Source: AP-15 sp963702685 (GTDB taxonomy: Bacteria; Pseudomonadota; Alphaproteobacteria; ATCC43930; CGMCC-115725). Taken from it: DNA of 64,000 nucleotides. Positions 46,875 to 56,130 of the stretch are shown here, piece after piece. How positions within the stretch are numbered: position 1 is the first letter of the stretch; every line of letters begins with the position of its first letter. Below the pieces are notes generated by a model. The model was given only the letters and a program-made list of their open reading frames with translations. It ran no database searches and had not been told where the DNA came from. A program made the translations under genes and the position numbers. The stretch is taken from contig CAVPDQ010000022.1 of assembly GCA_963702685.1 (NCBI GenBank), positions 124,001-188,000 of the forward strand. Direction: 5' to 3'.

Positions 46875-48510
46875 TTATCTCATTCCGCGGACCCGCGGCG
46901 GGATCAGCACCTTCCACGGGTCGGGCATCTCGCCGACCGCGACTTCGATCAGCGTCGTGCCGCGGCGCTTCAACGCGGCGGCGAGCTCGGTGCGCAGACC
47001 CGCGGGGCTCGTCGTGCGCACCCCGGCCACACCAAAGCTCTCGGCCATTTTCGGGAATTGCGGGTTCAGCGAGATCGACGCCGATCAGCCGATTGCCGTA
47101 ATCCTCCTTTTGCATGCGCCGCACATTGCCGAAAGCGCCGTCGGCAAAGACGATCGCGACGATATCGATGCCGTGCCGCACCGCAGTCGATAATTCCTGG
47201 ACGTTGTACATAAAGCCGCCATCGCCCGAGACCGAGACGACCGGCAGATCGGGCCGGCCGACCTTGGCGCCGAGGGCGGTCGCGAAACCGAAGCCGAGCG
47301 TGCCCTGATAACCGCTGTGGATATAGCTGCGCGGCCGGTAAACCGGAAATGCCATGCGGCCGACATAGCCGACCTGGGTCAAATCTTCGACATAGATGCC
47401 GTCATCCGGCAATTCGGCGCGGATCGCCTGCAAATATTCGCATTGCGGGCCAAGCCGCTCGGCGAGGTGGGCGAGGGTGCGGGATTTGAGGGCTTCGAGC
47501 TCGTCGCGGCGCGAGGCGCGCTTGGGCGCAAGCCGGTCGAGGGCGCGGTGGAGCGCCATGAGCGCCGCCTTGGCGTCGCCGACGATGCCGAGGCCGGGCT
47601 TGAAAAAGCGGGTGATTTCGACAGGGTCGACGTCGATCCGGATCAATGTCAGGTCGCGGTCGGTGCCCCAGCGCAATTGCGGCTGATGCAGCCGCGTGCC
47701 GACCGCGAGCACAACATCCGCGGTGCGCCACAATTCGTGGCCGGCGAGCGCCGATTGCGCCAGATAATGGCGGTCGCTCAAAATACCTTTGCCGCCGGTA
47801 AAGCTGACGACCGGGGCCTGCAGCATCTCGGCGACGGCGAGCACCTCTTCGCCCGCTTCGACCGCACCGCCGCCGATAAAGATCAGCGGGTTTTTGGCGG
47901 CGGCAAGGAGCCCCGCCGCGCGCCCGATCAGCTCGGGGTCGGGTTCGAGAACGGGCGGCGTCGCGGCCGGCGCCGGCAATGCCGCTTCGGTCGCAAGCGC
48001 CAAGATATCGGGTGCGATTTCGAGACCGACCGGGCGCGGCCGGCCGGTGCGCAGCTGATGGAACGCCTCGTTGACGAGATCGCCGGCTTGCGTCGGGTGG
48101 TCGATCCGCGCCGCCCATTTGGTCAGCGTCGAGAGGATGCCGAGCTGGTCCGGGATTTCGTGCAAAAGGCCAAAGCCGCGTCCGATCATGTCCGAGGGCA
48201 CCTGGCCGCTGACGCACAGCACCGGCGTGTTGGTCGCATAGGCGGTGGCGAGGGCGGCCGTCGTGTTGAGCAGCCCCGGCCCCGGCACGACTGCATAGGT
48301 GCCGACCTTGCCGGTGGCCCGCGCATAGCCCAAGGCCATGTAGGCCGCCCCCTGCTCATGGCGGGTGTGGATGATCCGCAACGCGTCGCCGGCATCGTAG
48401 AAGGCGACAAAGAGGGCATCGTTCTGCACCCCCGGCAAGGCAAAGACCGTGTCCACGCCGTTCCGGCGCAGCATCTCGACCAGCGCCCCGCCTCCCGTCA
48501 TCTTGGCCAT
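46875..48510 (-). pseudogene. Thiamine-pyrophosphate enzyme (acetolactate-synthase-like), frameshifted
   Basis: A protein like acetolactate synthase or a decarboxylase, with the three-domain fold: an N-terminal domain (ALVEMLRRNGVDTVFALPGVQ, ARATGKVGTYAVVPGPG), a central domain, and the TPP-binding block GDGGFMYNVQELSTAVRHG. The frame runs well to YGNRLIGVDL near 47070. Beyond that, sense continues in another frame as LNPQFPKMAESFGVAGVRT through MPDPWKVLIPPRVRGMR to a TAA at 46875. A single extra base (GTC GAT CTC G CTG AAC) near 47068 explains it. The original-frame protein would end in random sequence. Real mutation or assembly error cannot be distinguished. Confidence 0.85.
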
Positions 48511-48561
48511 TACGCATTCCTTTCCGAGGCCCACCACCGCCGGCTGCTCATGAAGCGACAG

Positions 48562-48780
48562 CTATTCCGCCGCCGCCCGCGGCGCATCGTCGAAAATGAT
48601 CGACATGACGAGGTCCCGCTTTTGCGACGCATGCTGCACGTCGTAGCCCACCGGCTCGCCGTCTTCGCCGAGGTCGAGCATGACGTCCTCCTCGAGCTCG
48701 CGCGTCCGCTTGGCCGCCATGGGTCTGAGCTCGATGTAGAGGCTGTCCGTGGATCTGTCGTATGAAAGTCGGACGCTCAC
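48562..48780 (-). CDS. DUF2283 protein
   Basis: A 72-residue protein with SYDRSTDSLYIELRP and the acidic DVMLDLGEDGEPVGYDVQHAS, which define DUF2283. Such proteins pair with DUF4258-type proteins and behave like antitoxins. A GTG start at 48780 overlaps the preceding gene's stop as GTGA. Confidence 0.85.
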   Translation of the reverse strand: MSVRLSYDRSTDSLYIELRPMAAKRTRELEEDVMLDLGEDGEPVGYDVQHASQKRDLVMSIIFDDAPRAAAE

Positions 48781-49046
48781 GGGCGATAGTCCTCGTCGTG
48801 AAAGGCATTGTGAACGGTCTCGCCGTCAGAGAGTAGCACGACCCGAAGGTAGCCGCGGAGGCTTGCCGCATAGCCCCATAATCGTATGCGGCCATCGGCC
48901 TGCACCTGGCGGCGTTCTGGACGGCCGATGATCCTCCGGATCTCGATGGGGTCGAGATAGTCGCGCCGGGCGAGCACATCGAAGGCAAAATACCGTGTGC
49001 GCCAGAACGGCGGTGGCGGAAGCCGCTCGGGCTCAAACGCAACCAT
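48777..49046 (-). CDS. DUF4258-like probable toxin partner
   Basis: An 89-residue basic protein: YFAFDVLARRDYLDPIEIRR, then GRIRLWGYAASLRGYLRVVL and a GETVHNAFHDEDY end, which resembles the DUF4258/BrnT-like RNase fold. It precedes the DUF2283 gene with a four-base overlap, the usual order for a small toxin-antitoxin pair. The name is by resemblance only. Confidence 0.55.
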   Translation of the reverse strand: MVAFEPERLPPPPFWRTRYFAFDVLARRDYLDPIEIRRIIGRPERRQVQADGRIRLWGYAASLRGYLRVVLLSDGETVHNAFHDEDYRP

Positions 49047-49096
49047 GAAACCCCGGCTGCCGTCTGGTAAGGCCCTTGCGGACCCGGTCTCGCCAC

Positions 49097-49975
49097 CTAC
49101 TCTTCGAAATCGTAGCGGTAGGTGCTGTTGTGGCGGCGGATATGGCCGACGGTCGGCGTCGGGAAATGCGCCGGCAGAAGCCGCGTGCCGCGGTCGGCAT
49201 GCTCCTCGATCAGGCGGGTGCGGGTTTTGCGGGATAATTCGCGGTCGGTGCAGGCGATCGTGGACCATTCCGGCCGGATCAATTGCAGCGGGTGGTGCAG
49301 CACGTCGCCCAGGAAGACCGCGCGGTCCTCGCCTGAGCGGGCATGGATCACGACATTGCCCGGGGTGTGGCCGGGGGCGGCTTCGAACCAGAGCCCGTCA
49401 TCGAGCGCGAAATCGTCATCGACGAGCTGCGATTGCCCGGTGCGCACGACCGGCAGAACGCTGTCCTCGAAGGCGCGGCGATGCGGCGTGTCCTCGCCAT
49501 CCTTGTGCAAATTCTCCCAATGGTCGTACTCGCGGCGCGCCATGACATAGCGCGCATTGGGAAAAGTCGGGACCCAGCGACCGTTGTCGAGCCGGGTGTT
49601 CCAGCCGACATGGTCCCAGTGGAGATGCGTGCACATGACATAATCGACCGCCTCGGGCTCGACCCCGGCTTGTCTCAGATCGGCCAGGTAGTTGCTGCGC
49701 AGCCGATGGAATTGCGGCCGGGTCGGGCGCTCCTTGTCGTTGCCGAGACAGGAATCGACAAGGATCGTGTGATGCCCGGTCTTGATCACAAAGCTGTGGA
49801 AGCTGAAGACCAGCCGACCGGTCGCCGGATCGATCAGCCGCGGCCCCAGGAGATCGGCGTTGGCGCGCACCACTTCGGGGTCGAAATCGGGAAAAAAATC
49901 CGCGGCCGGAAAAAACGGCCCTTCGTATTCGGTGACGCGATGGACCTCGAAATCCCCGATCCTGGTGATTTGCAT
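49097..49975 (-). CDS. MBL-fold metallo-hydrolase
   Basis: A 292-residue metallo-beta-lactamase-fold hydrolase. HLHWDH (117-122) is the zinc-binding motif, followed by further ligands in PGHTPGNVVIHA and VFLGDVLHHPLQL. The sequence resembles the quorum-quenching lactonase/glyoxalase II-like group. The substrate is undetermined. Confidence 0.9.
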   Translation of the reverse strand: MQITRIGDFEVHRVTEYEGPFFPAADFFPDFDPEVVRANADLLGPRLIDPATGRLVFSFHSFVIKTGHHTILVDSCLGNDKERPTRPQFHRLRSNYLADLRQAGVEPEAVDYVMCTHLHWDHVGWNTRLDNGRWVPTFPNARYVMARREYDHWENLHKDGEDTPHRRAFEDSVLPVVRTGQSQLVDDDFALDDGLWFEAAPGHTPGNVVIHARSGEDRAVFLGDVLHHPLQLIRPEWSTIACTDRELSRKTRTRLIEEHADRGTRLLPAHFPTPTVGHIRRHNSTYRYDFEE

Positions 49976-50112
49976 GATGTCGCCTCCGCAAACCGCGAAG
50001 CGGGGAGCCTACGCCGGGCCGATGGCGCGGTCGAGAGGGTGGCGGACGGCCGGGCTTCGACCAGTCGAGGGCGGCGTTCGATGCTACGTTCGCAGCTCGC
50101 GATGCTGCGAGC

Positions 50113-50188
50113 TGGTAGGCGCGAAAGGGAATCGAACCCCTGACCTCTCCCATGTGGTAGGAGCGCTCTGCCACTGAGCTACGCGCCT
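50113..50188 (-). tRNA. tRNA-Val(CAC)-like gene, atypical
   Basis: A 76-base cloverleaf with encoded CCA. Acceptor AGGCGCG/CGCGCCT, D-stem GCTC/GAGC and T-loop TTCGATT are sound. The anticodon arm is CTCCT-ACCACAT-GGGAG: the anticodon position reads CAC but position 33, normally U, is C, and pair 31-39 is U-G. One extra T lies between the T-stem and the acceptor. These changes suggest a decaying copy of the neighbouring tRNA-Val, or one with reduced function. Confidence 0.6.
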
Positions 50189-50217
50189 GTATCGGCCTTG
50201 GCGCTATCGCGTGGCCG

Positions 50218-50292
50218 TGGTGGGCGCGACAGGGATTGAACCTGTGACCCCACCCGTGTGAAGGGTGTGCTCTCCCGCTGAGCTACGCGCCC
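50218..50292 (-). tRNA. tRNA-Val(CAC)
   Basis: A canonical 75-base cloverleaf with encoded CCA: acceptor GGGCGCG/CGCGCCC, D-arm GCTC-AGCGGGA-GAGC, anticodon arm CACCC-TTCACAC-GGGTG (anticodon CAC), T-arm ACAGG-TTCAATC-CCTGT. It reads GTG valine codons. It lies upstream of the atypical copy on the same strand. Confidence 0.95.
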
Positions 50293-50336
50293 GCGCCGGC
50301 ATTTACGCTTCCGCGCGCTCGCGCTGTCAAGGCACG

Positions 50337-50972
50337 TCACTCGGACGGCGCAGCCGCCTCGGCCAGGATGCGCAAGCCGCTCATGATCGTTTCGAACAGC
50401 GCCCGCTCGCCGTAATCGAACCCCGGCTCGTCGAAAAACCCCTCGGCGAACAGCTCCATCTGCACCAGCGCGTCGCCGATCGAGGACGCTTGCATGGCGG
50501 CGATTTTTTCGCCGATCGCGTCGGCTTGGCGGTTGAGCGCGCCCTCCTCGTTTTCCAGGGTGGCGAGCCCGGCCCGGTCTTGCTCGGCCTCGCTGCGGGC
50601 CTTCGCCGCCGCGAGGTCTGCTGTCAATTCGGCGACCAGGCGTTCGCGGCGCGCAACCGGGATAGCTGCCGCGTCGGAGCTGTGCTGCGCCAGCGCATTT
50701 CTGACCAGCACTCCGCCGTCGCCGATCTCCAATTCGGCATAAAAGCGGCAATCGTCGAAATACTGCCGGTCGGCCGGATCGCGCGGCTCGGCATAGGGCT
50801 CGCGGACGTTTTCCGGAAGCGCCGCAAACACCCGCTGCCATGCTTGGTTGAGCATGTCGGCCTTTTCGCTGAGCCGGACGCGCTCGCGCCATAAGGCCGC
50901 AATCAACGTCTCGCGCGGGGCGGTCACTATGGAAGATCTGCGGCGACGGTGGGCGGGGATCTGATCGAGCAT
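50337..50972 (-). CDS. Hypothetical soluble protein
   Basis: A 211-residue protein with a predicted coiled-coil region (about residues 115-175, rich in Ala/Glu/Arg, such as ADLAAAKARSEAEQDRAGLA). No domain is recognised. Its own start has GGGAGACAGCA before the ATG at 50972. The gene ends 44 bases upstream of the tRNA-Val, on the same strand. Confidence 0.6.
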   Translation of the reverse strand: MLDQIPAHRRRRSSIVTAPRETLIAALWRERVRLSEKADMLNQAWQRVFAALPENVREPYAEPRDPADRQYFDDCRFYAELEIGDGGVLVRNALAQHSSDAAAIPVARRERLVAELTADLAAAKARSEAEQDRAGLATLENEEGALNRQADAIGEKIAAMQASSIGDALVQMELFAEGFFDEPGFDYGERALFETIMSGLRILAEAAAPSE

Positions 50973-51081
50973 TGCTGTCTCCCGTGATCGGCTTTGCGGC
51001 GGGTGCGGCGCCTTTGCCCGAAGCAGCACGCCCATCGACGGGTGAGCGAGCCCTCGGCTCTCGCCGCCCTACGATGTGCTC

Positions 51082-51153
51082 TCAAACGACGAACAGAATG
51101 AGCGCTGCAGCGACACTAAAGCCCGACCAAATGACGATGCTGGCGATGTTCAT
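51082..51153 (-). CDS. Candidate 23-residue single-pass membrane micropeptide
   Basis: An ATG ORF of 23 codons with an AGGAG sequence about nine bases upstream. The peptide begins MNIASIVIWSGF and is hydrophobic throughout, ending ALILFVV, so it is predicted to be one membrane helix. Good ribosome-binding sequence plus hydrophobicity argue for a real small gene; no homology is claimed. Confidence 0.45.
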   Translation of the reverse strand: MNIASIVIWSGFSVAAALILFVV

Positions 51154-51328
51154 CCCGGCGGCTCCTACCTATCGCTACTGACGATGCTGCCCCGGACTTG
51201 AGCAACCCAGGAGCGCAACGGCAGCAACAAGGACATCGGTAGCCGCGACAGATAGGCGACCAATCGTCAAAATTTCGTCCGTTTATGCTCCGGGGGGAGC
51301 TTCCGCCGCGATCCCTTGTGTTTTCTTT

Positions 51329-51380
51329 AGGGCATGGGCGCCGAGCGCCCCACGGAGGGCATGGGCGCCGAGCGCCCCAC
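51329..51380. repeat. Two 25-bp direct copies, each a GC hairpin
   Basis: Two identical 25-base copies (51329-51353 and 51356-51380), each containing GGGCGC-CGA-GCGCCC. They lie 10-60 bases past the typA stop on the minus strand, so they are likely tandem terminator or mRNA-stabilising hairpins. Confidence 0.75.
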
Positions 51381-51389
51381 CGCAAATTG

Positions 51390-53210
51390 CTACTCGGCGG
51401 CGGCGCGCGCGGCGCGGCGGCGGTCGTTGGGGTCCAGCAGGAGCTTTCTGAGCCGGATCGATTTCGGTGTGACCTCGACCAGCTCGTCCTCGGCGATATA
51501 GGCGATCGCCTGCTCCAGGCCCATGGGCTGCGGCGGAGCGAGCCGCACCGCTTCGTCCTTGGACGTGGTGCGGATATTGGTCAGCTGCTTGCCCTTCAGC
51601 GGATTGACGTCGAGATCGTTGCCGCGAGTATGGGCGCCGATGATCATGCCCTGATAGACCGGTATGCCCGGCTCGATGAACATCGGCCCGCGATCTTCCA
51701 AATTCCACAGCGCATAGGCGATGGCCGCCCCTTGCGCGGTCGAGACCAGGACCCCGTTGTTGCGCCCCTCGACCGGCCCTTTATGGGGCGCCCAGCCGTG
51801 GAACAGGCGGCTCAAGACGCCGGTGCCGCGGGTATCGGTCAGAAACTCGCCGTGATAGCCGATCAGGCCTCGGGTTGGGCCGAACAGCACGAGGCGAAGC
51901 TTGCCGCCGCCCGAGGGGCGCATCTCGGCGAGCTCGGCACGGCGCCGGCTCAGCTTGTCGACGACGATCCCGGCGAACTCCTCGTCGACATCGATGACGA
52001 TCTCCTCGATCGGCTCGAGCCGCCGACCGGTCTCCGGGTCGGTCCGGAGCAGCACGCGCGGACGCGAAATCGCCAATTCGAACCCCTCGCGCCGCATCGT
52101 TTCGATCAGCACGCCGAGCTGCAGCTCGCCGCGCCCGGCGACCTCGAAGGCGTCGGTCTGGGGGCTGCGCGCGACGGTGATCGCGACATTGCCCTCGGCC
52201 TCGCGAAACAGGCGCTCGCCGATCATGCGCGAGGTGACCTTCGACCCTTCGCGGCCGGCGAGCGGGCTGTCGTTGACGATAAAGGTCATCGCCAGGGTCG
52301 GCGGGTCGATCGGGTCGGCGGGGAGCGGCGCCGTCACCTCGGGCGCGCAGATCGTGTCGGCGACGGTGGTGAGGCCGAGCCCGGCGACAGCGATGATGTC
52401 GCCCGCCTGCGCGCTCTCGATCGGGCGCCGGTCGAGGCCGCGATAGGCCAGCAATTTGGTCAGCCGCGCCGCTTCGACAACGCTGCCGTCGCGCGCCAGC
52501 GACTTGACCGGCATGTTGAGCCGTGCTGTCCCCGAATGGACGAGCCCGGTCAGGACGCGGCCGACATAAGGGTCGTAATCGAGCGTCGTCGCCAGCATGG
52601 CAAAGGGTGCATCGGGCTCGGCGCGCGGCGGCGGAACATGGTCGAGGATCAGCTCGAAGAGCGGTGCCAGACCGCTGCGCGGCGCGTCGAGACCGGCGGC
52701 GGCCCAGCCGTTGCGGCCGGAGGCAAAAAGGGTCGGGAAATCGAGCTGCGCCTCGGTCGCGTCGAGAGCGGCGAAGAGGTCGAAGATCTCGTTGTGCACT
52801 TCGACCGGGCGGCCATCGGGCCGGTCGATCTTGTTGATCACGACGATCGGCGCGAGGCCCTGGCGCAACGCTTTGCCGAGCACGAACTTGGTTTGCGGCA
52901 TCGGCCCCTCGGCGGCATCCACCAGCAGAAGGACACCGTCGACCATGTTCAGGATGCGCTCGACCTCGCCGCCGAAATCGGCGTGGCCCGGGGTATCGAC
53001 GATGTTGATGCGCGTGCCGGCCCATTCGATCGAGGTGCATTTGGCCAGGATCGTGATGCCGCGCTCGCGTTCGAGCTCGTTCGAATCGAGCGCCCGCTCG
53101 GCCACCTGCTGGTTCGCGCGAAACGCGCCCGATTGACGCAGCATCGCATCGACCAAGGTCGTTTTGCCGTGGTCGACATGGGCGATGATGGCGATGTTGC
53201 GGATGTCCAT
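51390..53210 (-). CDS. typA: Translational GTPase TypA/BipA
   Basis: A ribosome-associated GTPase of the EF-G family involved in 50S assembly and stress adaptation. The 606 residues have P-loop AHVDHGKTT (10-18), switch RGITILAKCTS, DTPGHADFGGEVERI, the guanine motif INKIDR, and the C-terminal domain block IYQGMIIGAHTRGNDLDVNP. Length and order match the family. Confidence 0.97.
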   Translation of the reverse strand: MDIRNIAIIAHVDHGKTTLVDAMLRQSGAFRANQQVAERALDSNELERERGITILAKCTSIEWAGTRINIVDTPGHADFGGEVERILNMVDGVLLLVDAAEGPMPQTKFVLGKALRQGLAPIVVINKIDRPDGRPVEVHNEIFDLFAALDATEAQLDFPTLFASGRNGWAAAGLDAPRSGLAPLFELILDHVPPPRAEPDAPFAMLATTLDYDPYVGRVLTGLVHSGTARLNMPVKSLARDGSVVEAARLTKLLAYRGLDRRPIESAQAGDIIAVAGLGLTTVADTICAPEVTAPLPADPIDPPTLAMTFIVNDSPLAGREGSKVTSRMIGERLFREAEGNVAITVARSPQTDAFEVAGRGELQLGVLIETMRREGFELAISRPRVLLRTDPETGRRLEPIEEIVIDVDEEFAGIVVDKLSRRRAELAEMRPSGGGKLRLVLFGPTRGLIGYHGEFLTDTRGTGVLSRLFHGWAPHKGPVEGRNNGVLVSTAQGAAIAYALWNLEDRGPMFIEPGIPVYQGMIIGAHTRGNDLDVNPLKGKQLTNIRTTSKDEAVRLAPPQPMGLEQAIAYIAEDELVEVTPKSIRLRKLLLDPNDRRRAARAAAE

Positions 53211-53276
53211 GGCTTCTAAAACAATGCCGCGCCCCGAAGGCCGCGGGCGGCGGGTTTCGCTGCTTCTGCAGCAGAT

Positions 53277-54269
53277 CTACAGCGAACGGGCGGCGGCCAG
53301 CTCGGCCAACCGGCATTCGGGCCGGGCGCCGACATGGCTGATGATCTCGGCGGCGCAGAGGCTGCCGAGCCTGCCGCAGATGGGGAGCGGGAGCCCGCGG
53401 GTCAAGCCGTAGAGAAAGCCTGCGGCATAGAGGTCGCCGGCGCCGGTGGTGTCGACGACGCGGGCGACCGGGTCGGCGGCGACGCGGTGCTCCTGGCCGG
53501 CCGACAGGATCACGCTGCCTTGGGCGCTGCGGGTCAAGGCTGCAATCGCGACCTTGCCATCGACGGCGCGGGCGGCGGCGGCAAAATCGGCGGTCTCGTA
53601 GAGCGCGCAGATTTCGGCCTCGTTGGCGAAGAGGATATCGACGTGGCCTTGCACGAGGTCGCGGAAAGCGGCGCGGTGGCGCTCGACGCAGAACGGATCG
53701 GACAAGGAGAGTGCCACGCGCCGGCCCGCGTCATGCACGATGCCGGCCGCCTTTTGAAACGCCGCTTGCGCCTTGGGCGGATCGAACAGATAGCCTTCGA
53801 GATAGGTGATTTGCGCCGCGGCGAGGAGGTCGGGGTCGATATCGGCGGGGCCGAGCTCGACGCAGGCGCCGAGATAGGTGGCGAGCGTGCGCTGGCCGTC
53901 CGGGGTGACGAGGACGAGGCAGCGCGCGGTGCCGGGCCCGCTCGCCGCAGACGGTGTCTCGAACCGCACGCCCTGCGCGGTCAAATCGTGGCGGAACACG
54001 CCGCCGAGAAAATCGTCGCGCACCTTGCCGATATAGGCGCCGTTGCCGCCGAGCGAAGCGATCCCCGCCATCGTGTTGCCGGCCGAGCCGCCCGACGCCT
54101 CGACCCCCGGCCCCATCTTTCGATAGAGCGCGTCGGCGCGTTCGGCGTCGATCAGGGTCATCGCCCCCTTGGCTAGTCCCTCGCGTTCCAGAAACGCCTC
54201 GTCGGCCTGGGCGATCACATCGACAATCGCATTGCCGATGCCGACGACATCGATCGGGGCTTGGGTCAT
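53277..54269 (-). CDS. PfkB-family carbohydrate/nucleoside kinase
   Basis: A 330-residue ribokinase-fold enzyme. GGSAGNTMAGIASLGG lies in the substrate-binding N-terminal part and DTTGAGDLYAAGFLYGL is the PfkB signature with the catalytic Asp. Best resemblance is to the adenosine kinase-like group of alphaproteobacteria. Whether the substrate is adenosine or a sugar is not established. Confidence 0.88.
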   Translation of the reverse strand: MTQAPIDVVGIGNAIVDVIAQADEAFLEREGLAKGAMTLIDAERADALYRKMGPGVEASGGSAGNTMAGIASLGGNGAYIGKVRDDFLGGVFRHDLTAQGVRFETPSAASGPGTARCLVLVTPDGQRTLATYLGACVELGPADIDPDLLAAAQITYLEGYLFDPPKAQAAFQKAAGIVHDAGRRVALSLSDPFCVERHRAAFRDLVQGHVDILFANEAEICALYETADFAAAARAVDGKVAIAALTRSAQGSVILSAGQEHRVAADPVARVVDTTGAGDLYAAGFLYGLTRGLPLPICGRLGSLCAAEIISHVGARPECRLAELAAARSL

Positions 54270-54530
54270 TCGCGGGAGCTATCCAATGGGCGGGCCAATG
54301 GGCGGGCGGCGACTATAGCCGTGCCTCCGGTGTCGGCAAGGGCCGCATGATGGCCGGGCGGGGAAGGCCCGCCTCCCGCGACGCCGGGTTGCGAATCCGC
54401 ACACCGCAGAAATCGCCGACCGAATGGCGCGCGGCGCATGGCAGCCCGTAGCCCGGCGTTTATTTACCGGAGCTGTCGCCGGGCATTACGCTGATCGCCA
54501 ACCGAGACCGCCGTCAGGGGATACACGCCG

Positions 54531-56081
54531 ATGCTCCGCAACCGAGACGCGTTTCGCGAAGACAAGGCCTTCGATCAGCTGACCGAGGCGATCCTCGAAC
54601 GCGACCAGCCGCGCACGACCGATCTGTTTTACGGGATGGTCGTGCGCGACGGCCGCTCGATCGGCGACGCGTTGAGCATCGTCGCCGCGGCGGAGGCGCC
54701 GTTTGTCAACGTGCCCTGCCACATCAACATCAAGGACGGCAATATCGCGCTGACCAACAACGACCACACATTGCTCGGGTTGCGCGCTTCGACCTATCTG
54801 ATGCCCTATTTGCCGGAGAAATACCGGCTGCTGCCGCTGTTGCAGAGTGTCTGGTACATCGGCGCCGGCCTCGATATCTGGAACCAGCTACTGTTCAAGT
54901 TCCCCGGCCGCTACGCCACGATGAAGGGCGTCCAAGTGCCGCCGCCCGCTTGCGGCCCGGCCGTGTGGCTCGACGATGCGCCGCCGATCAAGGAAGCGGG
55001 GACGCTCGAGGAACGGCTGCATTCCTACATGGTCGCGACGATGACCGGCGATTCGAAGCGTGCTCACGCCCTGTTCCTCGGGCTTGCCGAGGAGCCGGAT
55101 GCCCGCAAGGCATTGCAGGACACGATCGAATTTCTCGGGCTGATCGACATCCAGGAGACCGTGATCGGCCGCAAGGCGCGCAACACCGGCCACAAGGCGA
55201 TCCGGGCCCGCGCCGTCACCGACCTCGCCAACTATATCGGCTGGGACAAGTCGCACGGCGTCTTCTATATGGGCGTCCCCGACATGGCGGTGGGGCCCCT
55301 TTATTATTCGCTTTACGACGCCGTTTCAGTGATGGTCGTCGCCGAATTCGAGGACGCCGGCAAGGGCCTCGAAGAAAAGAACAAGACGCCGCTCTCGCCG
55401 GCCGAAGTCGAGGACATGATTCGGCAGATGATGCTGGCCGACGGCGAGACCGTGTGGCGGCTGATCACCGCGCATTTGAAAAACGGCATCGCGATCCAGA
55501 GCCTCGGCGACACGATCCAGCTCGCCGCCGCCGAGCTGATCCTGCGCACCACGGTCGCGCGCCAATTCACCAACGGCCAGCACCCGTTCGACTATTGCAA
55601 CGTCGCCAACAACTGGCTGCGCCACAGCAAGAGCCCCTACAAGGCGCGCATCCTTTATCTGATGGCAAACTTCATCAACGACGTGGCGCACGAGAACAAC
55701 CTCGTCAACTCGGTGATCGAGGACGAAATTGTCGGCTATGACGGCAACGGCCGCACGCCGCAGGCGCTGCTCGCCGACCTCGACGCCGCGGTCATGTCAC
55801 TCGACTACGCCAAATCGACAGCGGTGGCGCATGCCTATCTCGCCTCGGGGGCCGACCGCCGGTCCTATATGGAAACCGTGGCGCTCTGCGCCAGCCGCTT
55901 TCAGGACGACCCGCACAACCAGAAGATCACGGTATCGACGTTCGAGGAATACGGGCTCAACTCGACTCATCTGAAGGACCGGCTGCTGCTCGCGACACCG
56001 CGCCTGTTGGCCGGCTGGGTCAAGATGCCCGGCGAGCGCGACTGCTTCGCCCGCTTCGAACGGGAGTGGATCTACAACTAG
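54531..56081 (+). CDS. Conserved hypothetical protein, 516 residues
   Basis: A large soluble helical protein that I do not recognise. There is no signal peptide or membrane segment. Notable blocks are FVNVPCHINIKDGNIALTNN, RFQDDPHNQKI and a final CFARFEREWIYN. It is rich in His, Asp and aromatic residues in short motifs, so a metal or cofactor site is plausible but unproven. It lies alone on the plus strand with no obvious partner except the following exported amidohydrolase. Confidence 0.7.
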   Translation: MLRNRDAFREDKAFDQLTEAILERDQPRTTDLFYGMVVRDGRSIGDALSIVAAAEAPFVNVPCHINIKDGNIALTNNDHTLLGLRASTYLMPYLPEKYRLLPLLQSVWYIGAGLDIWNQLLFKFPGRYATMKGVQVPPPACGPAVWLDDAPPIKEAGTLEERLHSYMVATMTGDSKRAHALFLGLAEEPDARKALQDTIEFLGLIDIQETVIGRKARNTGHKAIRARAVTDLANYIGWDKSHGVFYMGVPDMAVGPLYYSLYDAVSVMVVAEFEDAGKGLEEKNKTPLSPAEVEDMIRQMMLADGETVWRLITAHLKNGIAIQSLGDTIQLAAAELILRTTVARQFTNGQHPFDYCNVANNWLRHSKSPYKARILYLMANFINDVAHENNLVNSVIEDEIVGYDGNGRTPQALLADLDAAVMSLDYAKSTAVAHAYLASGADRRSYMETVALCASRFQDDPHNQKITVSTFEEYGLNSTHLKDRLLLATPRLLAGWVKMPGERDCFARFEREWIYN

Positions 56082-56130
56082 ACTAATGCTCACAGTCAGC
56101 CGCAAGAGTCACTGCTGTCTTAGTTGCCTT

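Larger units (their letters stand above)
50973..51389. other. Intergenic region with a micropeptide ORF and tandem hairpins
   Basis: This 417-base region lies between the hypothetical gene and typA. The only gene-like item is the 23-codon ORF at 51082-51153, and the only other structure is the repeat at 51329-51380. I see no longer gene. Confidence 0.6.

Noticed and set aside
46875..48510. Programmed ribosomal frameshift in the TPP gene or the ABC permease
   Set aside because: No slippery heptamer lies at either shift point, and both families are normally single-frame.
50113..50188. tRNA-His on the plus strand
   Set aside because: A plus-strand reading shows a GTG loop with U33, but the T-arm (TTCGATT), D-arm and CCA end exist only on the minus strand.
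18534..51380. CRISPR arrays
   Set aside because: The short tandem copies at 18534-18578 and 51329-51380 lack unique spacers and regular repeat/spacer alternation, and no cas gene is present.
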